Source: Prunus persica
Taxonomy: Eukaryota; Streptophyta; Magnoliopsida; Rosales; Rosaceae
Assembly (NCBI RefSeq): GCF_000346465.2
Contig: NC_034009.1
Span: forward strand, 524,017-588,016
Direction: 5' to 3'
Length of the DNA: 64,000 bases
Both the position numbers and the translations under genes were made by a program. The notes under the pieces were generated by a model that saw only the letters and a list, made by a program, of their open reading frames with translations, had not been told where the DNA came from and did no database searches. Positions 1-12,631 of this stretch are shown here, piece after piece; position 1 is the first letter of the stretch; each line of letters starts with the position of its first letter.

Positions 1-207
1 AAATGTGGAAAACTAGAGAATCTAGGAAACTAACTAAAGATGTCCGCATCAATTCCACCTGGCTGAAAAGATCTCGACTCCGGCGATATAAAGCTGTAAT
101 AACATTCCAAAACGTCGGGATCAATGTGCGGCAGGTCCTCCTTTGTAATCTGAGTACTACGAGAATCTGGTTTAACTTCCACTTGACTAGGAACTTCTGC
201 ATCTTCC

Positions 208-1000
208 TTACATTCTAAGCGTAATGACTTGTAGAGCTTTGGCTTTACCTACTTTGTCTTGCTCCTCTTTGTTTTGTATAGATTGATTCACGAGCTTGGG
301 TTGAAGTGGCTTCATCGTGATCTTCTTTCCTTTATGGATGAACGAATGTATGTTTTCTTGACCCAAGATGGTAACATTGTAATCATATATCCATGGTCTT
401 CCCAAGAGAATATGACTCACATCCATATCCACCACATCACACCAAACATGATCTTTGTAAGATGAAAACTGTATAGGAACGTGACACCATTGGGTAACAG
501 GGATAGAAGATGTATTGTCAATCCATGCTACTTTGTATGGCACAGGATGCTTCTCGGGCGACAAACCAAGACGCGAAACAGTTAGCGTTGACGCCACATT
601 GATACAACTCCCACTATCTATGACCACCTTACAAACTTTATCTCCAGACTTGATGTGTGTGGAAAATGGAAGTCACACCTTACAAACTTTTATCTCCAGA
701 CTTTATGTAAGTGTGGAAAATGGAAGTCCTACGCCAATCCTCAGTTTCCTTCCTGTGTTGAGCCAAAGTAGACCTCACTACTGCTAATGTTGGATGAGGG
801 ACTTCAAATTCGATTCCACAATCTTCATCAGGTTGTTGGGGTTCATAAATATCTTCCTCGAATTCACCTTGATTGTCAGCTTGTTCGTTAATGCGTGCAC
901 ACAGATTTCTTGTTGCCTCCTTCGTTGGGCATTGGACAGCAAAGTGTCCAAAACCTTGGCATCTGTAACATCTTTTCTGTTCAACCACCACGTGTATCAA
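208..1000 (-). pseudogene. Gag zinc knuckle and N-terminal aspartic protease remnant
   Basis: The segment 680-1000 encodes a CCHC knuckle (CYRCQGFGHFAVQCP) followed by an acidic linker. The segment 208-627 encodes a retropepsin-like domain with the active-site string MVIDSGSCINVAS (normally DSGAS/DTGAT) and the later ILGRPW motif. They are in different frames. Between them lies a 51-bp tandem duplication (626-676 and 677-730) that disrupts the coding sequence. The reverse transcriptase expected next is absent: the sequence passes within about 200 bp to the purine tract and LTR. Confidence 0.8.
626..730. repeat. 51-bp tandem duplication inside the retroelement protease region
   Basis: ACCTTACAAACTTTATCTCC begins at 626 and recurs, with an extra T and a few changes, at 677. 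Each copy ends in GTGTGGAAAATGGAAGTC. It falls exactly at the break between the two pol-side open segments. Confidence 0.85.
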
Positions 1001-1926
1001 CTAGCACTCCTTTTCCCTTGGCAGTTTTTACTAAATTAGTCGTAGATGTTGGAGTCGTAGAGCTTGGAGTCACAGATGTGCCAACATGAAAATCAGATCT
1101 TTCAGAATCAGTTTGCTTGACTACATTGGACGACTTTAAATACTTGTCTAATTCTTGTACCATCTGAGAAACCCTCTCTAAAGTATTCACAGTATGAGGA
1201 ATTAATTCCCTTTGAAGCTCTGGACGAAGTCCTGATCTAAACCGAGAAATAGTCATCCTTCGATCTTCCCTTATGTCACATCGCAACATGAATTCCTCAA
1301 ATTTTGCAATATATTCAGCAACTGGCATGTTGTCTTGACGAAGAGTTTGCCACTCGTCCAACAAACTCTGTTGATAGGATAATGGTAGATATTTCTGCTT
1401 CAACCTTTCTTTCATCTCACCCCAATGGATGATTGGTTCTTCACCAGCTCTCTCTAGCTGTGTTTCAACATTGGTCCAAAACAATCCAGCTTGACCCACC
1501 AATTTTATCTTAGCAAATCTCACCCTCCAAGCTTCAGACATGTCGTGCCACTCAAAATAGCGATCCATGGTAGCTAACCAGTCGAGGAGTGCTTTAGGAT
1601 TTAGCTCAGCATCAAAATTAGGAGCGTCAACTTGCACTGATCTCATCACCCTTTCATCAGGTCTTGCTCATAGCCACGATGAAAATTGAGTCTCTCTGTG
1701 TCTCGATCATTCCTTCTATCATGACGTTGTTGATCATGATTCCTCTCTTCTCCATTCACGCTTCATCATGTTAGTTAGCTGCTTCTAAGTCTGTAAGGCA
1801 ACGTTCCATGAGTCTGGATCTAGTGTCCGAATCTGCCACTTGCCTTGATAGGTTTTCCATCATCTGAACAAGACGTTCAAAGTCCGTCTCTGGCTCATCT
1901 GTCTTTCCAGGCTTAGTCGGAGCCAT
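981..1926 (-). pseudogene. Broken gag of the gypsy element
   Basis: Two open segments carry gag. The first (1771-1926) starts MAPTKPGKTDEPETDFE and ends in a stop. The second (981-1649) is a 222-residue block typical of the Retrotrans_gag family (PF03732), with LLDWLATMDRYFEWHDM, a KLVGQAGLFW stretch, and an AEYIAKFEEFMLRC segment. The 120 bp between them have stops in the expected frame, so gag cannot be made as one protein. The zinc knuckle follows in another frame (see the next entry). Confidence 0.85.
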
Positions 1927-2011
1927 CACTTGACACACGGTGTGAAGAACAAGAAATACTCGAAAAATTTTGAACCCAAGGAAAACGAAAACCTGGCTCT
2001 GATACCAAATT

Positions 2012-2403
2012 TGATGTAGGATATGGGTGAATTGAGTATTTAGGTAGTTTAGCGGAAGCGAAAACAATGGAAAACAGAAAATAGAACAAAAGGGATAGGT
2101 CTTGAATCACTCCAGGGGTTTGGCTTCACACCAAGTAGTCTCCAATCTCTGGAAAATTAGCTATTCTTTATATCTCAACAACTGAATTTTAAAGAACTAC
2201 ATGGGGGTTATATATAGCAAACTAAAACCTAGAGACAATAGGATAAAAATCCCTTACTAAAACAGAAATCCCAATCCACCAAGGAACTAATTAAAATAAA
2301 CTAGGAAACTTAAATCAAATCCGACTAGAATCCGGAAACTAAAATCCTAGTGAAATCTGGAAAACTAGAGAATCTAGGAAACTAACTAAAGATGTCTGCA
2401 TCA
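2012..2403 (-). repeat. 5' LTR of the gypsy element
   Basis: A 392-bp LTR with 5-bp inverted tips. The right-hand junction with host DNA is at 2403/2404, and the primer-binding site lies immediately inside at about 1998-2010. The matching 3' LTR survives in this window only as positions 1-51. Confidence 0.88.
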
Positions 2404-3364
2404 CATGTGCACACATCCTTTTTCCAATGTAAAGACAATGTGATTAAATAATGAAGTTCCAGATTTCTTTGACATGGTGCACGTGTATATGAGTGGTTAC
2501 ATGAGTACTCTTACATTAGCATCTTCATTGGTTCTTCAGAGTGTAGCTAATGACTTGTAAGGAGTTCTTGTGATACCTTGTAAAATAGCCCCCTCCTGCA
2601 TGTCTAATGGCACCAGATAGGACTCCTTAGTCAGATGTCATGAGCTCAATGGTTTTCTATGAACCTACAGGGAATATATGTGGTCAGAAAAAAGAAAGCA
2701 ATAAATTTGTTTTGCACCAAAGCTCTGAAAAAATCATGATTCCAACCAATGGAATTACCTCTATGCCTTGGAGAGTGGAAGACATATTGCATGAGATTGA
2801 CTAGATTTTATGGAATATGATACTTTGCAAGCGCAAAGTAGTTTTTTTTTTCTTTTTAAATCAAAATTGTGCATGTATGCCTCTTTTGGCTCCTTTTAGA
2901 CTGTACTGCCATAGATGTGTTTGTAAGTAATCCTTTTTTCCGGAAATTGATATGACTATCCAGTAAGACGAAACGTCTCTAGATTTTGTTGGAGTGCAAG
3001 AATGGTTAGGTAACCTTTAACGAATTTGAGAGTATTATGAATAAATTCACAATAAGAGTTTAAGAATTGCTAGGTGACCCTCAAAGAATGTTTGTGTTTG
3101 CTAATGTGAGGTCTAGGTGGAGTGTGGATTTTGAAGTGTTACTTTGCCTCACCTTTTTCTGTATTATTTGTTTCCTTTGTTTTGAGGTAACGCTTAAAAC
3201 ACTGATGTTTTGGTTGATGTCATATTAAATTCGACATTCTCAATGTTCCCACTTTTTTCGGAAGCTTGTGTGGGTGACTTGTATGGCAGTTGCAATCTCA
3301 TGACATATGACATAGTGTTTCCTTCATAAATAATTCACTATCTCATCTTCCTTGGCTGTTCCAG
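2404..3364 (+). other. PRT1 intron (partial)
   Basis: This AT-rich stretch has no open frame with recognisable homology. It runs from the edge of the retroelement to the acceptor before the first visible PRT1 exon (TGTTCCAG at 3357-3364). No first RING finger, expected upstream in PRT1, was found here, so I read it as intron with the N-terminal exon further left. Confidence 0.6.
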
Positions 3365-5806
3365 AAGAAGAAAAGGAATTTGGTTACTTCTCACCTCAAT
3401 TTGATAATCCAATATCTGGATCACATCCTACTGAGGAGTCAAATATTCTGGACAATGTTCAGTCAGAGAACTCTGAAAGTTGTTCGTCTGGGGTAGGAGG
3501 ATCTCCTTCACTTGTAAATTCACCAGAAACTATGTTAGATGATGAAGCTAATAGTAAAAGGCCTACAACATCTTTAAAGAATGTTGAAGCTACTGGAAAT
3601 GCAGCCATCAAAGAAGACTGTTTGCATGATAATGGTCCTGAAAATGGAACTCACAATAAGGTTTCTGTTTCTGATCTACTGTGTGCTGCATGCAAGAACC
3701 TGCTCTTTCAACCTGTTGTTCTGAATTGCGGCCATGGTAACCTACATCACTTTAACTGTTATGTTGAACATAAAAGTCAGAGGAATGCTCATGCCAATAT
3801 AAACTAATTCAAAATCTCTTTTGTGCAGTATATTGTAAATCCTGTATCAACATCCCAGTTGATGGAGTTTCTAGGTGTCAGATTTGTCAAAGCATGCATC
3901 CGAACGGATTCCCTAGTGTTTGCTTAATTTTAGAACATTTCTTGGAGGAGCAGTATCCTGAAATATATGCACACAGACGATCATCTTCAATAAAACAAGC
4001 TGATTGTGAGTATGAGAGTCTTAAGAACTTTTATGATTTTGGTGCTTTGATTCTGCTTCAGATTTTCTAATATTCGTATCATTATCTAGGATTGGATCAT
4101 GTATTATGCCTCAGAAATTAATATTGTTTTAATGATCCTCTATCTTCAAAACTTGCCTTGCCTGAGCTATATAACTGGAAAAGAAATTGTAAAATATCTT
4201 CTTTGAGATTCAGAATTCAGATTGAACATCATTCATGTCCACTATTTTCTCCTAAAACTAAACCTCTGATTGTATCAGTTCAAAGATTTGAATTTCTTGG
4301 TTATACAGCCATCTCACTTATTCCTTCTCTATTGTATTCTAAAACTAAACCCTATTGTTTGTGCCATTTTTCCTTTTTCTCCAGTTCTTCCTCTGCTATC
4401 TTTGAATATCTTTGATTGTAATATTAGGATCTGATTTTTCCTTAATTACTTCAGGCTTTGTTCACTGTAGTTTGTATCGAAGTCATAACCCACTTCTTTG
4501 GCTTTTCTTATGTTGTACTTCAGTTATGCGAGACATAATTAGTCATACTGCAGATATTTTGGTTTTGTACTACTGATGTTTCCAGTACTTTTTTTTCTTA
4601 TTCTATTTTTAATGCATTTCTTATTTTAGTTGTTTTTCGCTGTCTTGTTTCTGGTGCTCATATGAGATTAACTTGATTTCACATTCAGTGCATGCTCATC
4701 AACGTGCTGGCCAGCCAGTGTCAACGCTTTCTGATGATTACTTATCCGGCTGGTCTGGGGTCGGGCAGAATGTTCATTTTGCAATTGGTTGTGATTGCTG
4801 TGGGGTAATGTCCTTTGTCCCTGTCTACTTATCAAATTTCCATTTAAGAATAAGGCCCAAGAGGTTGCTTAATTGGTGATGAGCTTTCTCCTAAAAGACA
4901 ATGGACCTAACTCAATTTGCATAAAGAATTTTGGAATAAATTTATTGATAATTAAATTAATAAAACTGCCATGTTTTATTTTGGCTTTCTTTTATTAGAT
5001 CCACTCTTCTAATTTCACCTGTATCCCACACTTCTACTTACTAGATCTGCACTCCTTTTCCTAAGCAAATGGAGGCAAATTCTTTAAAGATTTAAATGAG
5101 TATCAGAGCATGGGATACCAGTGGACACAACTGTTGTATTGATTAAGTGTTCGCCATAAATAATATAATAATAAACTAATGGAAGTGCCTTGCAAATCAT
5201 AATAGGAATTGCCCTACAAATCTTAGAGTAAGCTAAGAACTACTTGTGTTATTTTTTTTATTAATGACTGGTATACCGCTGTGCCCTTTGCAGATGTCTC
5301 CAATTATTGGGGAGAGGTACAAATGTAAAGACTGCGTGGAGAAAATGGGTTTTGACCTATGTGGAGCATGCTATAATGCTCCTTTTAAGATCCCTGGACG
5401 ATTCAATCAACAACATAAACCAGAGCACGTGCTTGAGCTTGTACCACCACGGATAATACATGTGCCTCCCTACCATTTAGATGAAGATGGTGCTGAATTT
5501 CAGGAAGACCTAGAAAATATCCCTGCTGCTCCCATTCCACAAGATCTTGAGCTTGTACCACCAGAGATAATAGCTATGCTTTCCTACCAGTCAGATGAAG
5601 ATGGTGCCGAATTTCAGGAAGACCTAGAAATTATCCCTGCTGCTCCCATTCCGCAAGATCCAGAAAATGGCCCTAACAATGTGCCAAATGTTTATCCTGC
5701 CTTTGTAATGTCAGTTGATAACTTAGATCCAGATGATGATTCTGATGACGGTGCTTCACCGGATGTGATTCAAGAATGTGAAGGTACCAACCAGCCTAGA
5801 AACTGA
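3365..5806 (+). CDS. PRT1: E3 ubiquitin-protein ligase PRT1, 3' part
   Basis: PRT1 recognises proteins with aromatic N-terminal residues (N-degron pathway) and ubiquitinates them. Visible exons are 3365-3736, 3829-4005, 4689-4804 and 5294-5806, and all junctions keep frame. Exon 1 here ends in the first half of a RING finger (LLCAACKNLLFQPVVLNCGH), and exon 2 completes it (VYCKSC...RCQICQ). Exons 3-4 form a ZZ zinc finger (CDCCG ... YKCKDC ... DLCGACY), with HVLEL soon after. Family members have another RING before this one. Its exon is not in the window, and the apparent start at 3352 is TTG, so this is the 3' part of a gene whose 5' end lies beyond the retroelement. The acidic tail carries an in-frame 38-residue duplication. 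I cannot tell whether the gene is intact overall. Confidence 0.85.
5432..5659 (+). repeat. 114-bp in-frame tandem duplication in the PRT1 C-terminus
   Basis: Two 114-bp copies, 5432-5545 and 5546-5659, each encode a 38-residue unit beginning LELVPP and ending PAAPIPQD. They differ at several residues (RIIHVPPYHL versus EIIAMLSYQS) but share DEDGAEFQEDLE. The unit follows the ZZ finger directly. Confidence 0.9.
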
Positions 5807-8800
5807 CTATTTTCAAATTCTTGTTAGATATATTTACCCAAAACAACAAATCATGTGTCAAATTTTTATGGTTTGATTTTGTTGAATGAGAAATGCATGA
5901 AGAACTTAGGGTACTCTTCCTGTGAGGATGAAGCTTTTCACTCCTATCAATATTCAGCAAATAGATTAGAGATACCAATAGTCAACACCTTGGCTTTTCT
6001 TTTTTCTTTTTTTTTTCTTTTTGGTCAAGAACAGTTGTATTATTCTTTTCATGTTCACCATTGTTGCAAAATAAAGAGGTGAACTTTGTAGATCTCAAAG
6101 GTACTTTGTCATATCAATTGATTGTATTTGATTAAATTCCCTGCATTATATTTTTTCGGTTGATCATGTCATTGCACCAATATACTTGCAATGCAAGGAA
6201 GTTCTATAGTATGCAAGTTTATGAGAGTTGATAATATCTGATGTAACTTTTGGCAAGAGATTTGTAACCAAGTTGTAACTTGTACACATCAGAATGTTGT
6301 GGCTTCAATTACCGACTCCATTACAGTTGTTTGTCAGTTCATTTTGGCTTGCTTCATGGTGATTTGTTTGACATTAATTTCCCACAGTTTCAATGATTGA
6401 CTTGTTGACGTACTTTATGTCCTGATGTAAATCTCTCTTGCTGTATTTTTTTTTTTCTTTCTTTTTTTGCTTTAATGGTTGGGGTTTGGACTGATTCTGT
6501 TTATGTCCTGATGTAAATGGTCTCATCTAATTTGTTTGTTTCAGATTTTAAATAATTAATTTGTAATTTAGGTTTTATGAAAGGAAATTATATATGTGAG
6601 CCGACTCGGGATCAGTGAAAGATTCCAAAGAGCATGTGACTGTTCACGTGTGACTTGCTATTGGGAATATTAAAAACAGAAGAATCAAATTGAATCATTG
6701 GCGTACGCTACCATCAGTAACATAATTATTACAAACAGCTTTTTATGATGCAAGGTTTAGAAAAAGACTGATGTAAAATCTATTTCTTCTTGCCGTTACA
6801 TCATTTGATACTAAACACTTATAATTCAGAAGATGTTTCAAGTTTGAATCTATCGTCTCCGTTGAAAAGCTCGTAATGTCAAATAATGGAGTTCGTTTAA
6901 GAACAAAATCGATGATAAGACCCCAAGAAAACCTTAATGAAAACTAAATCGACAATGAACTTTATAAAAGAGAAAAAAATGATCAACTAATTATATTACA
7001 AAAATATAATTATCAAACTTTCTAAGTATAAAAATTTTGGTCATGAATGATGTGATTGAGATAACATGATGATATTTATGAGTAGGTCCAAAAATGTTGG
7101 GATTTGTTATTTAAAAATAAAATATATGAATTATGAGTTTTTAATGGCGCCACTCATTATGAGCTTTTAGGAGAAGCAAAAGCTGCAAACGCTGAAAGCC
7201 CGCGACAGCGAGCGCCTTACCCAACGCTCCCCTGTGAGATGCCGCCGTTCTTCTTCCTCGCCGATTTTTTTCAAAACAAAAGATTGGGATCTCTTTCCCT
7301 CCAGTACTTTGATTTCAATTCAACTAGCAATTTTTCTTTTTCCTGCCAAGAAAGAAATTCAGGACCGAAATATTGCTTAATAGACAAATTTTTCGTGTGT
7401 GATAATGAAAACGAATGTTTCCTTCTAATTAAAAGAGTAAGATTTTTTGGACTGATAGGGTCTAACTCAGTGAAAAAACATTTTAATATACAGACTAATA
7501 ATTTCATGTTCAAATCTTCATTACACTTTAGTAAGGTTTGTGAGAAAACCTTCCTTTTTCTTCTTAGATTTAAAAAAAAAAAAAGGGAGAGAGAGAAATA
7601 TTATTCTGATAATTTTACTGAAATTGCGTAGATACACGCTCCTGAGGTGGCTGTAGACTTGTAGTGCCGATGAAGTCACGGTGGCGGTGTGAGTTCATAT
7701 TTTGGGAATAAAAAAAGTAAAAAAGCGCGTGAATTGTGGGTTGGTGGGGACAAGACAGGGCGCGAGGGGGTCCGTGAAAGAGAGGGAAGCGCCATCATTG
7801 GCTGCGTTTCCATTCAAACGTGTGCGTTTGTACGGTCCATCGGTGAAAACGAGGTGTTAAATTCAAGAGTATGATCAAATTGTATTTATTACTTAAACAC
7901 CATCGAAATTAGTGCCCAAATTGTAGTTATAATTTTTTATCTTATAATTCTTTCTTTGGAGAGTTTAGCTAAATGCAACAAATTGGATTTGGGCGTGATC
8001 ATTAAAACCAATTTGGGAAGTTGTTGACTAAATGTTGGTTCTGGTTATCTCTCCCGTGAGCCAAGACCAACAAGTTAGTATGTTTACAAGTGGGCTAAAA
8101 TATACCATTAAAGCCGATGTGTTTTGGGCTAGACGCCTGCATCATTGCAGGCCAACCACAAAGCAATCCCTTTTGAGGTTAAGCTAGCTACCTGAACCCT
8201 TGGAATGGAATACTGCAGATAGTATCTACGGCGTATGTTATTATTAGATGAAATGAAGAAGAATGCATGCCCAAGACTCAAAACCTTATAATAACGTACG
8301 TCTTTCATATAATTTTCCTAACTTAAAATAACCTTAAAATCTTATAATATTTCTTTTTATGAAGAAAATAAAGCCTCTCATATGACTTGAATTTGTTTCA
8401 AACTAATTAAAACGGTGTGTTTTATGAGATTATAACTCGGTCTAGTTTGTTTCGGACTAATAACATCGTACACACTACTCTTCACTAAAAAAAAATTCAA
8501 AATTGAAGACATATCCAAGCTCAAAAGTGCCCTAATCTCATCGCACCAAAATTAAAACTCGCTGCCCAAGTTGTTTGATGATTATAGGTAGGTTTGTGCT
8601 TGCAAGGCAGTTAAGTTTGTTGCTGCAAAATTTTTTTTAGTGACTTTCCAAATTGATGAACTGCCACCAGGGTCGTTCAGAAAAACTGAGTGCAAGTGTC
8701 TAAAAGATATGAAAACCACTCTCCTAAAGAAAGTGGACAGCACTCTCCAAACAGCAGACAAAGCCAAACCAATGAGCGTCAATGACAATGTGCGCAGGCG

Positions 8801-10900
8801 CGTGAATAACAGTTTCCTGTGAAGAGAAGTGAGGAAGGCCTATCCTTATCGTAATAGAGAAAACTTTGAAAGTAGAAATTAAAATAAAATAAACATAAAT
8901 TGAACTTTCCACCTGGCCACTGACGGAAGGTATCCAATGACTTGGGCATCTCAGCTCTTAACTCATAATATCTTCTCTTCAACTCTTATCGCGATATAAT
9001 AAGACTCTCTTTCACTCTCACGCAAATAAAAAGTTTTTATTTTTGTTGTTGCTGGAAATGAAATAAAAGACGAGTACTACTTCTAGGAGTTTTTTTAATT
9101 ATAAATTATGCAACAAGAAACTCTTCTAAACATGGTTTTGTTAACAATTAGAGAGAGGTTAATTCGTTGATGATCTCTTTATTAGCAGCATTGGTCCTGA
9201 CTTTTCAGTGGTAGAGGCCATAAATTAAAATGAAGTCCTTTAAGTACATGATAAGAACTTATGTGTCCTAAATACAAGAACAACATGCAATGGAAATATG
9301 TCATTATGACAGTTTCTCTGTTTTGTGTCTCCTAAGTACGAGAAGAACTTACATGGATCGTGAATGCCACTATAACATAATTCCAAATCAATTAGGTAGT
9401 AACATTTGTGATTGGGTGGAGATATCGCCACAATGACATTCCCGATGTAAGTAAGTTCTTCTCCCTAAACACAAATGTTGTCATCCTTTGCTCCTTTATT
9501 GTCAGCCCTGCCTTGCTACGTACTGTCTCTATGCAACTCATCATCTAATCTAATTTATATATGGCTTTTAGTGTCCTGCACCATGCATGTGGCAAAAAAT
9601 TCTAGTACACATAAGCTAAAGAGAAACATAAACTTCATGAAAAGTACTACGTCAGTATGAAAGGCAGAAGAGGAAATACAAAGGAGAATGCTCCTTTTGT
9701 CTTGAAGATCAAGGCCAACATTTGTTTGTTTTCTTCTATTCATAACAAGATAAAAGTAGTAACTATATCCTACATTTAGCCGTGCACTGGCCGGATCCTT
9801 GGATTAATTTTAATTTCTCTATCAGTTAAAAGTGGTTCTAATCTTACTATATAATGTATTATTGTTGTGAATAAATATTAGCTCTTATTATATTTCTCCT
9901 CTTACATACCATGTTAAATCTTTATGGAAATAGAATAAAGTTCCTTAAAGATCTTAAGTTTTAAACTTATATCTCTTAATCAACTTATAGATGATGTTCA
10001 AAGCTTGTTGCAATAAATTCTTAGTTTTTTGTTCCCGCCGAAAAGTCAATGGTGTTGTACACCAACAACGACTAGTTACTAGATAGATTTGATTTAGGAA
10101 AAGAGGACTCTTTTATGTGGTTTGACTTTGAGGTGCCTCATACTATTGAGGTTCTTCTAGTATTAAATAAATCTTCCCTCATACTATCGAGGTTATATCA
10201 AAAAAATCTTTGAATCAACTTGATATTGTACTTGAATTAATAAATGTTACTACTTATCTCTCACAGGAGTGAGCCGCTTAAAACTATTTGATCACTTGAA
10301 TTAGGAAAACTAGAACATAAGTAGATGTAGTTTAATTAGAAACGAAAAGCCTAGTTTGAAAATAAATAATAGTTACTATCTTTTACAAATTAATTTGAAT
10401 TGTATATGATATTTTTAATGTATGTACGCTATATAAGTCTTGGACCCAATATTTAGAAGAATCAATGTTAGAATATCAAAGTAAAGCTCAAGGTCAAGGG
10501 CAGAATCAGAGTTCTTCTAATTGTTGTTTTCAGAGTGATTCTCTCTACCCTCATTGGTTTTGGTTCATAGAGTCACAAATTTAAACAACTCTTCCAAATA
10601 CATCTAAGCCATCATACTTATTTTAATGCTCAATCATTAATTAATCACCAACACCTTCCAAAAATACTAACAATAAATTAATAAACTAATCTAAACAATA
10701 AATACCTTGCAAATAACTAATAATTCTCCCATTCCATATAAAAATAAATAAAAATAAAATCTCTCACTGATATTATCCAAAATGCTTTTTTTTTGGGTAA
10801 GCAAAATGCATTGTTACCCTTTGGGTTTTGTTTTTCTAAAAAAAAAAATTTTGAAGTAGCATTAGAGATTGGAGAGAAAATGAAATTGAGAAAGAGAGAG
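5807..10900. other. Intergenic region between PRT1 and KRP
   Basis: A possible PRT1 polyadenylation signal AATAAA is near 6070. I see no coding exon with recognisable homology. Open frames here (for example 7239-7631 and 8640-8822) are short and unlike known proteins. There is a GC-richer island at about 7145-7260 and another at 7640-7850, set in otherwise AT-rich DNA. A short direct repeat (CCTCATACTAT(T/C)GAGGTT) occurs twice near 10135-10195. Confidence 0.5.
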
Positions 10901-11087
10901 AGAGAAAATGAAATTCTCCAAATCTTTTCCAACCCTACCCCCCCATATTTCTTTCCCTTTCATTCTTCTTTCCTGTCGACTAGGCAAGGCAGGCTCTAGA
11001 GGCTGCCACTTACTACAAAATTACAAATACCCTTTCACTCTCCCTTTCTTCTCTTCCTTTCCAATTTTCCCAATTTTCCCCATTTTC

Positions 11088-11089
<2 letters not shown>

Positions 11090-11127
<38 letters not shown>
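11090..11127 (+). repeat. (CT)n microsatellite in the KRP 5' leader
   Basis: About 18 CT units lie roughly 100 bp before the KRP start codon, in a strongly pyrimidine-rich leader. A second CT run of similar length lies in KRP intron 1 at about 12594-12628. Confidence 0.9.
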
Positions 11128-11129
<2 letters not shown>

Positions 11130-11136
11130 GAGTTGA
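11128..11136 (+). promoter_or_regulatory. Minimal upstream ORF in the KRP leader
   Basis: ATGAGTTGA directly follows the CT repeat and lies about 90 bp upstream of the KRP ATG. If the transcript starts upstream of it, this gives a two-codon uORF that could lower translation. The transcription start is not determined from sequence alone. Confidence 0.4.
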
Positions 11137-11224
11137 GACTGGCGAGAGTTTTAACAGACAAATACCAACTCCTAGAGAATAGAGAGATTACACAGAACAG
11201 AAGAAAAAATAAGAAGAGCAAGAA

Positions 11225-12588
11225 ATGGGCAAGTACATGAGGAAGTCCAAGTCCGCAGGGGAAATGGCAGTCATGGAGGTTTCACACCCACACCCACACC
11301 CACAGTCACAAGCCTCTCTCGGAGTTTGCACCCGAGCCAAAACCCTAGCTCTCCAGAGGTCATCGGCTTCACCTGTCACCTCCGGCTCCTATCTCCAGCT
11401 CCGGAGCCGCCGCCTCGAGAAGCCTCCGATTCTCCTGCCCAAACGGCTCGAGCCCAAGAGGCAGAAACCCAAGGCTAGTTCTAATTCTAGGGCGACTTCG
11501 AGGCTTGGAGTCCATGGTTCGGTGGCCAAGGCTCAGGGCCAGAAGGCTGAGGAGGCTGACGAAATGGCGCCGAAAGAGAAAGAGGGTCAAGAAAAGAATG
11601 AGCACAATAACACCAACAACAAAGAAAATGGCGATTTGGGTGTCGAAGAAGCTTCCTTTGGAGAGAATGTGCTCGAGCTTGAAGGTAGAGAGAGGTGGGT
11701 TTTCTGGGTTTTCTTTTATTTTAATTTTGTGTGCAACCTCTTCGTTGGGCGTTCTCGGAGTGTTTCCGGAAAAAGAAAAAGATTTAGGTATCTGTTTGGT
11801 TTCCGAGAAAATGAAGGAAAATTGAAAGGGAGATTTTGGGTTTTGGAGAATTTTTATTCAATTGAAAATGTCTGCAACGAATTACTGTTCTTTATTTTCT
11901 TTTCGAACACTACTTTTTAGGGTTTTAAATTTTTTCAGTTGGGGAAATGATAATTGCTTGTCTTAAAGATTAATTGCTAGTTTTTCAAATTTGGGAAAAG
12001 CGGACTATACAAAAAAACAAATAAAAAATCGAACTTTTATATTTGATTTTGCGTTTTATTTTCTTGCTTACGGCCAGAAAATCTGTGCTTTCTATTGATT
12101 GTGGAATTTTCTTTTTCCTTCAAAAGCTCCTTTTGGGATTGTTTTTATACATAATTCCTTTTCTTTTCCTTCTTTAAATCACTGTACTTTGGTTTGGGTT
12201 CTAAGAAAATTAAGATGAAATTCGCTTGAAAAGTTGGGATTTTCAGTTTTCTTGTGGGGTTATCTTGCATGCACTGTATGGTTGCTTTGAAATTGTAAGA
12301 AATAGAAAAAGAAATTCATACCCACAAATTCGTGTTTATCCCAATTAGGAATCGTACAGCAGGACTTCCACAAAACTGGGCTTAATAGAATTACTTGTCC
12401 AGGTTCAGGTTATTGTTCTCTTTCAGGAAACCAAAACTAATTTCTTTTTCTTCTGTCTTCTTTGAAAAAAAAAAAAAATATTTGAAACTCTTTAATATAT
12501 TTTCCCCAGATGGGCAACTTTTATATTTCCTAAAATTTTCTTGAAAGAAAAGAAGAAGAAAATCTATCAATAAATTCTGAGCTTTTTA

Positions 12589-12631
<43 letters not shown>

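Larger units (their letters stand above)
1..2403 (-). mobile_element. Ty3/gypsy LTR retrotransposon, internally deleted, cut by the left edge
   Basis: The element reads on the minus strand. Its complete 5' LTR is 2012-2403 (392 bp, ends TGATG...CATCA). The last 51 bp of its 3' LTR are positions 1-51 and match 2353-2403 with two differences. Just inside the 5' LTR the minus strand reads TTGGTATCAGAGC, the usual primer-binding site matching initiator tRNA-Met. Next to the 3' LTR is a purine-rich tract, AGGTGGAAT. The ~1.96 kb interior keeps gag, a zinc knuckle and the start of protease, but has no reverse transcriptase, RNase H or integrase. The left target duplication is outside the window. 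It sits upstream of the first visible PRT1 exon. Confidence 0.9.

Noticed and set aside
3352..3364. Translation start of PRT1 at 3352
   Set aside because: The codon is TTG, and a good acceptor (TTCCAG) ends at 3364, so the exon starts at 3365 and the true start is upstream.
7239..7631. 130-codon open frame in the PRT1-KRP interval
   Set aside because: Phe- and Lys-rich from AT-rich DNA, no domain, and a poly-A stretch inside. No splice or promoter support.
8640..8822. 60-codon frame TFQIDELPPGSFRKTECKC...
   Set aside because: Looks mildly protein-like, but the start is not a convincing ATG context, there are no flanking exons, and no family is recognised.
10908..11240. 110-codon frame overlapping the KRP start
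   Set aside because: It reads through the CT microsatellite (LSLSLS) and ends soon after the KRP ATG in another frame. It is the leader of KRP.
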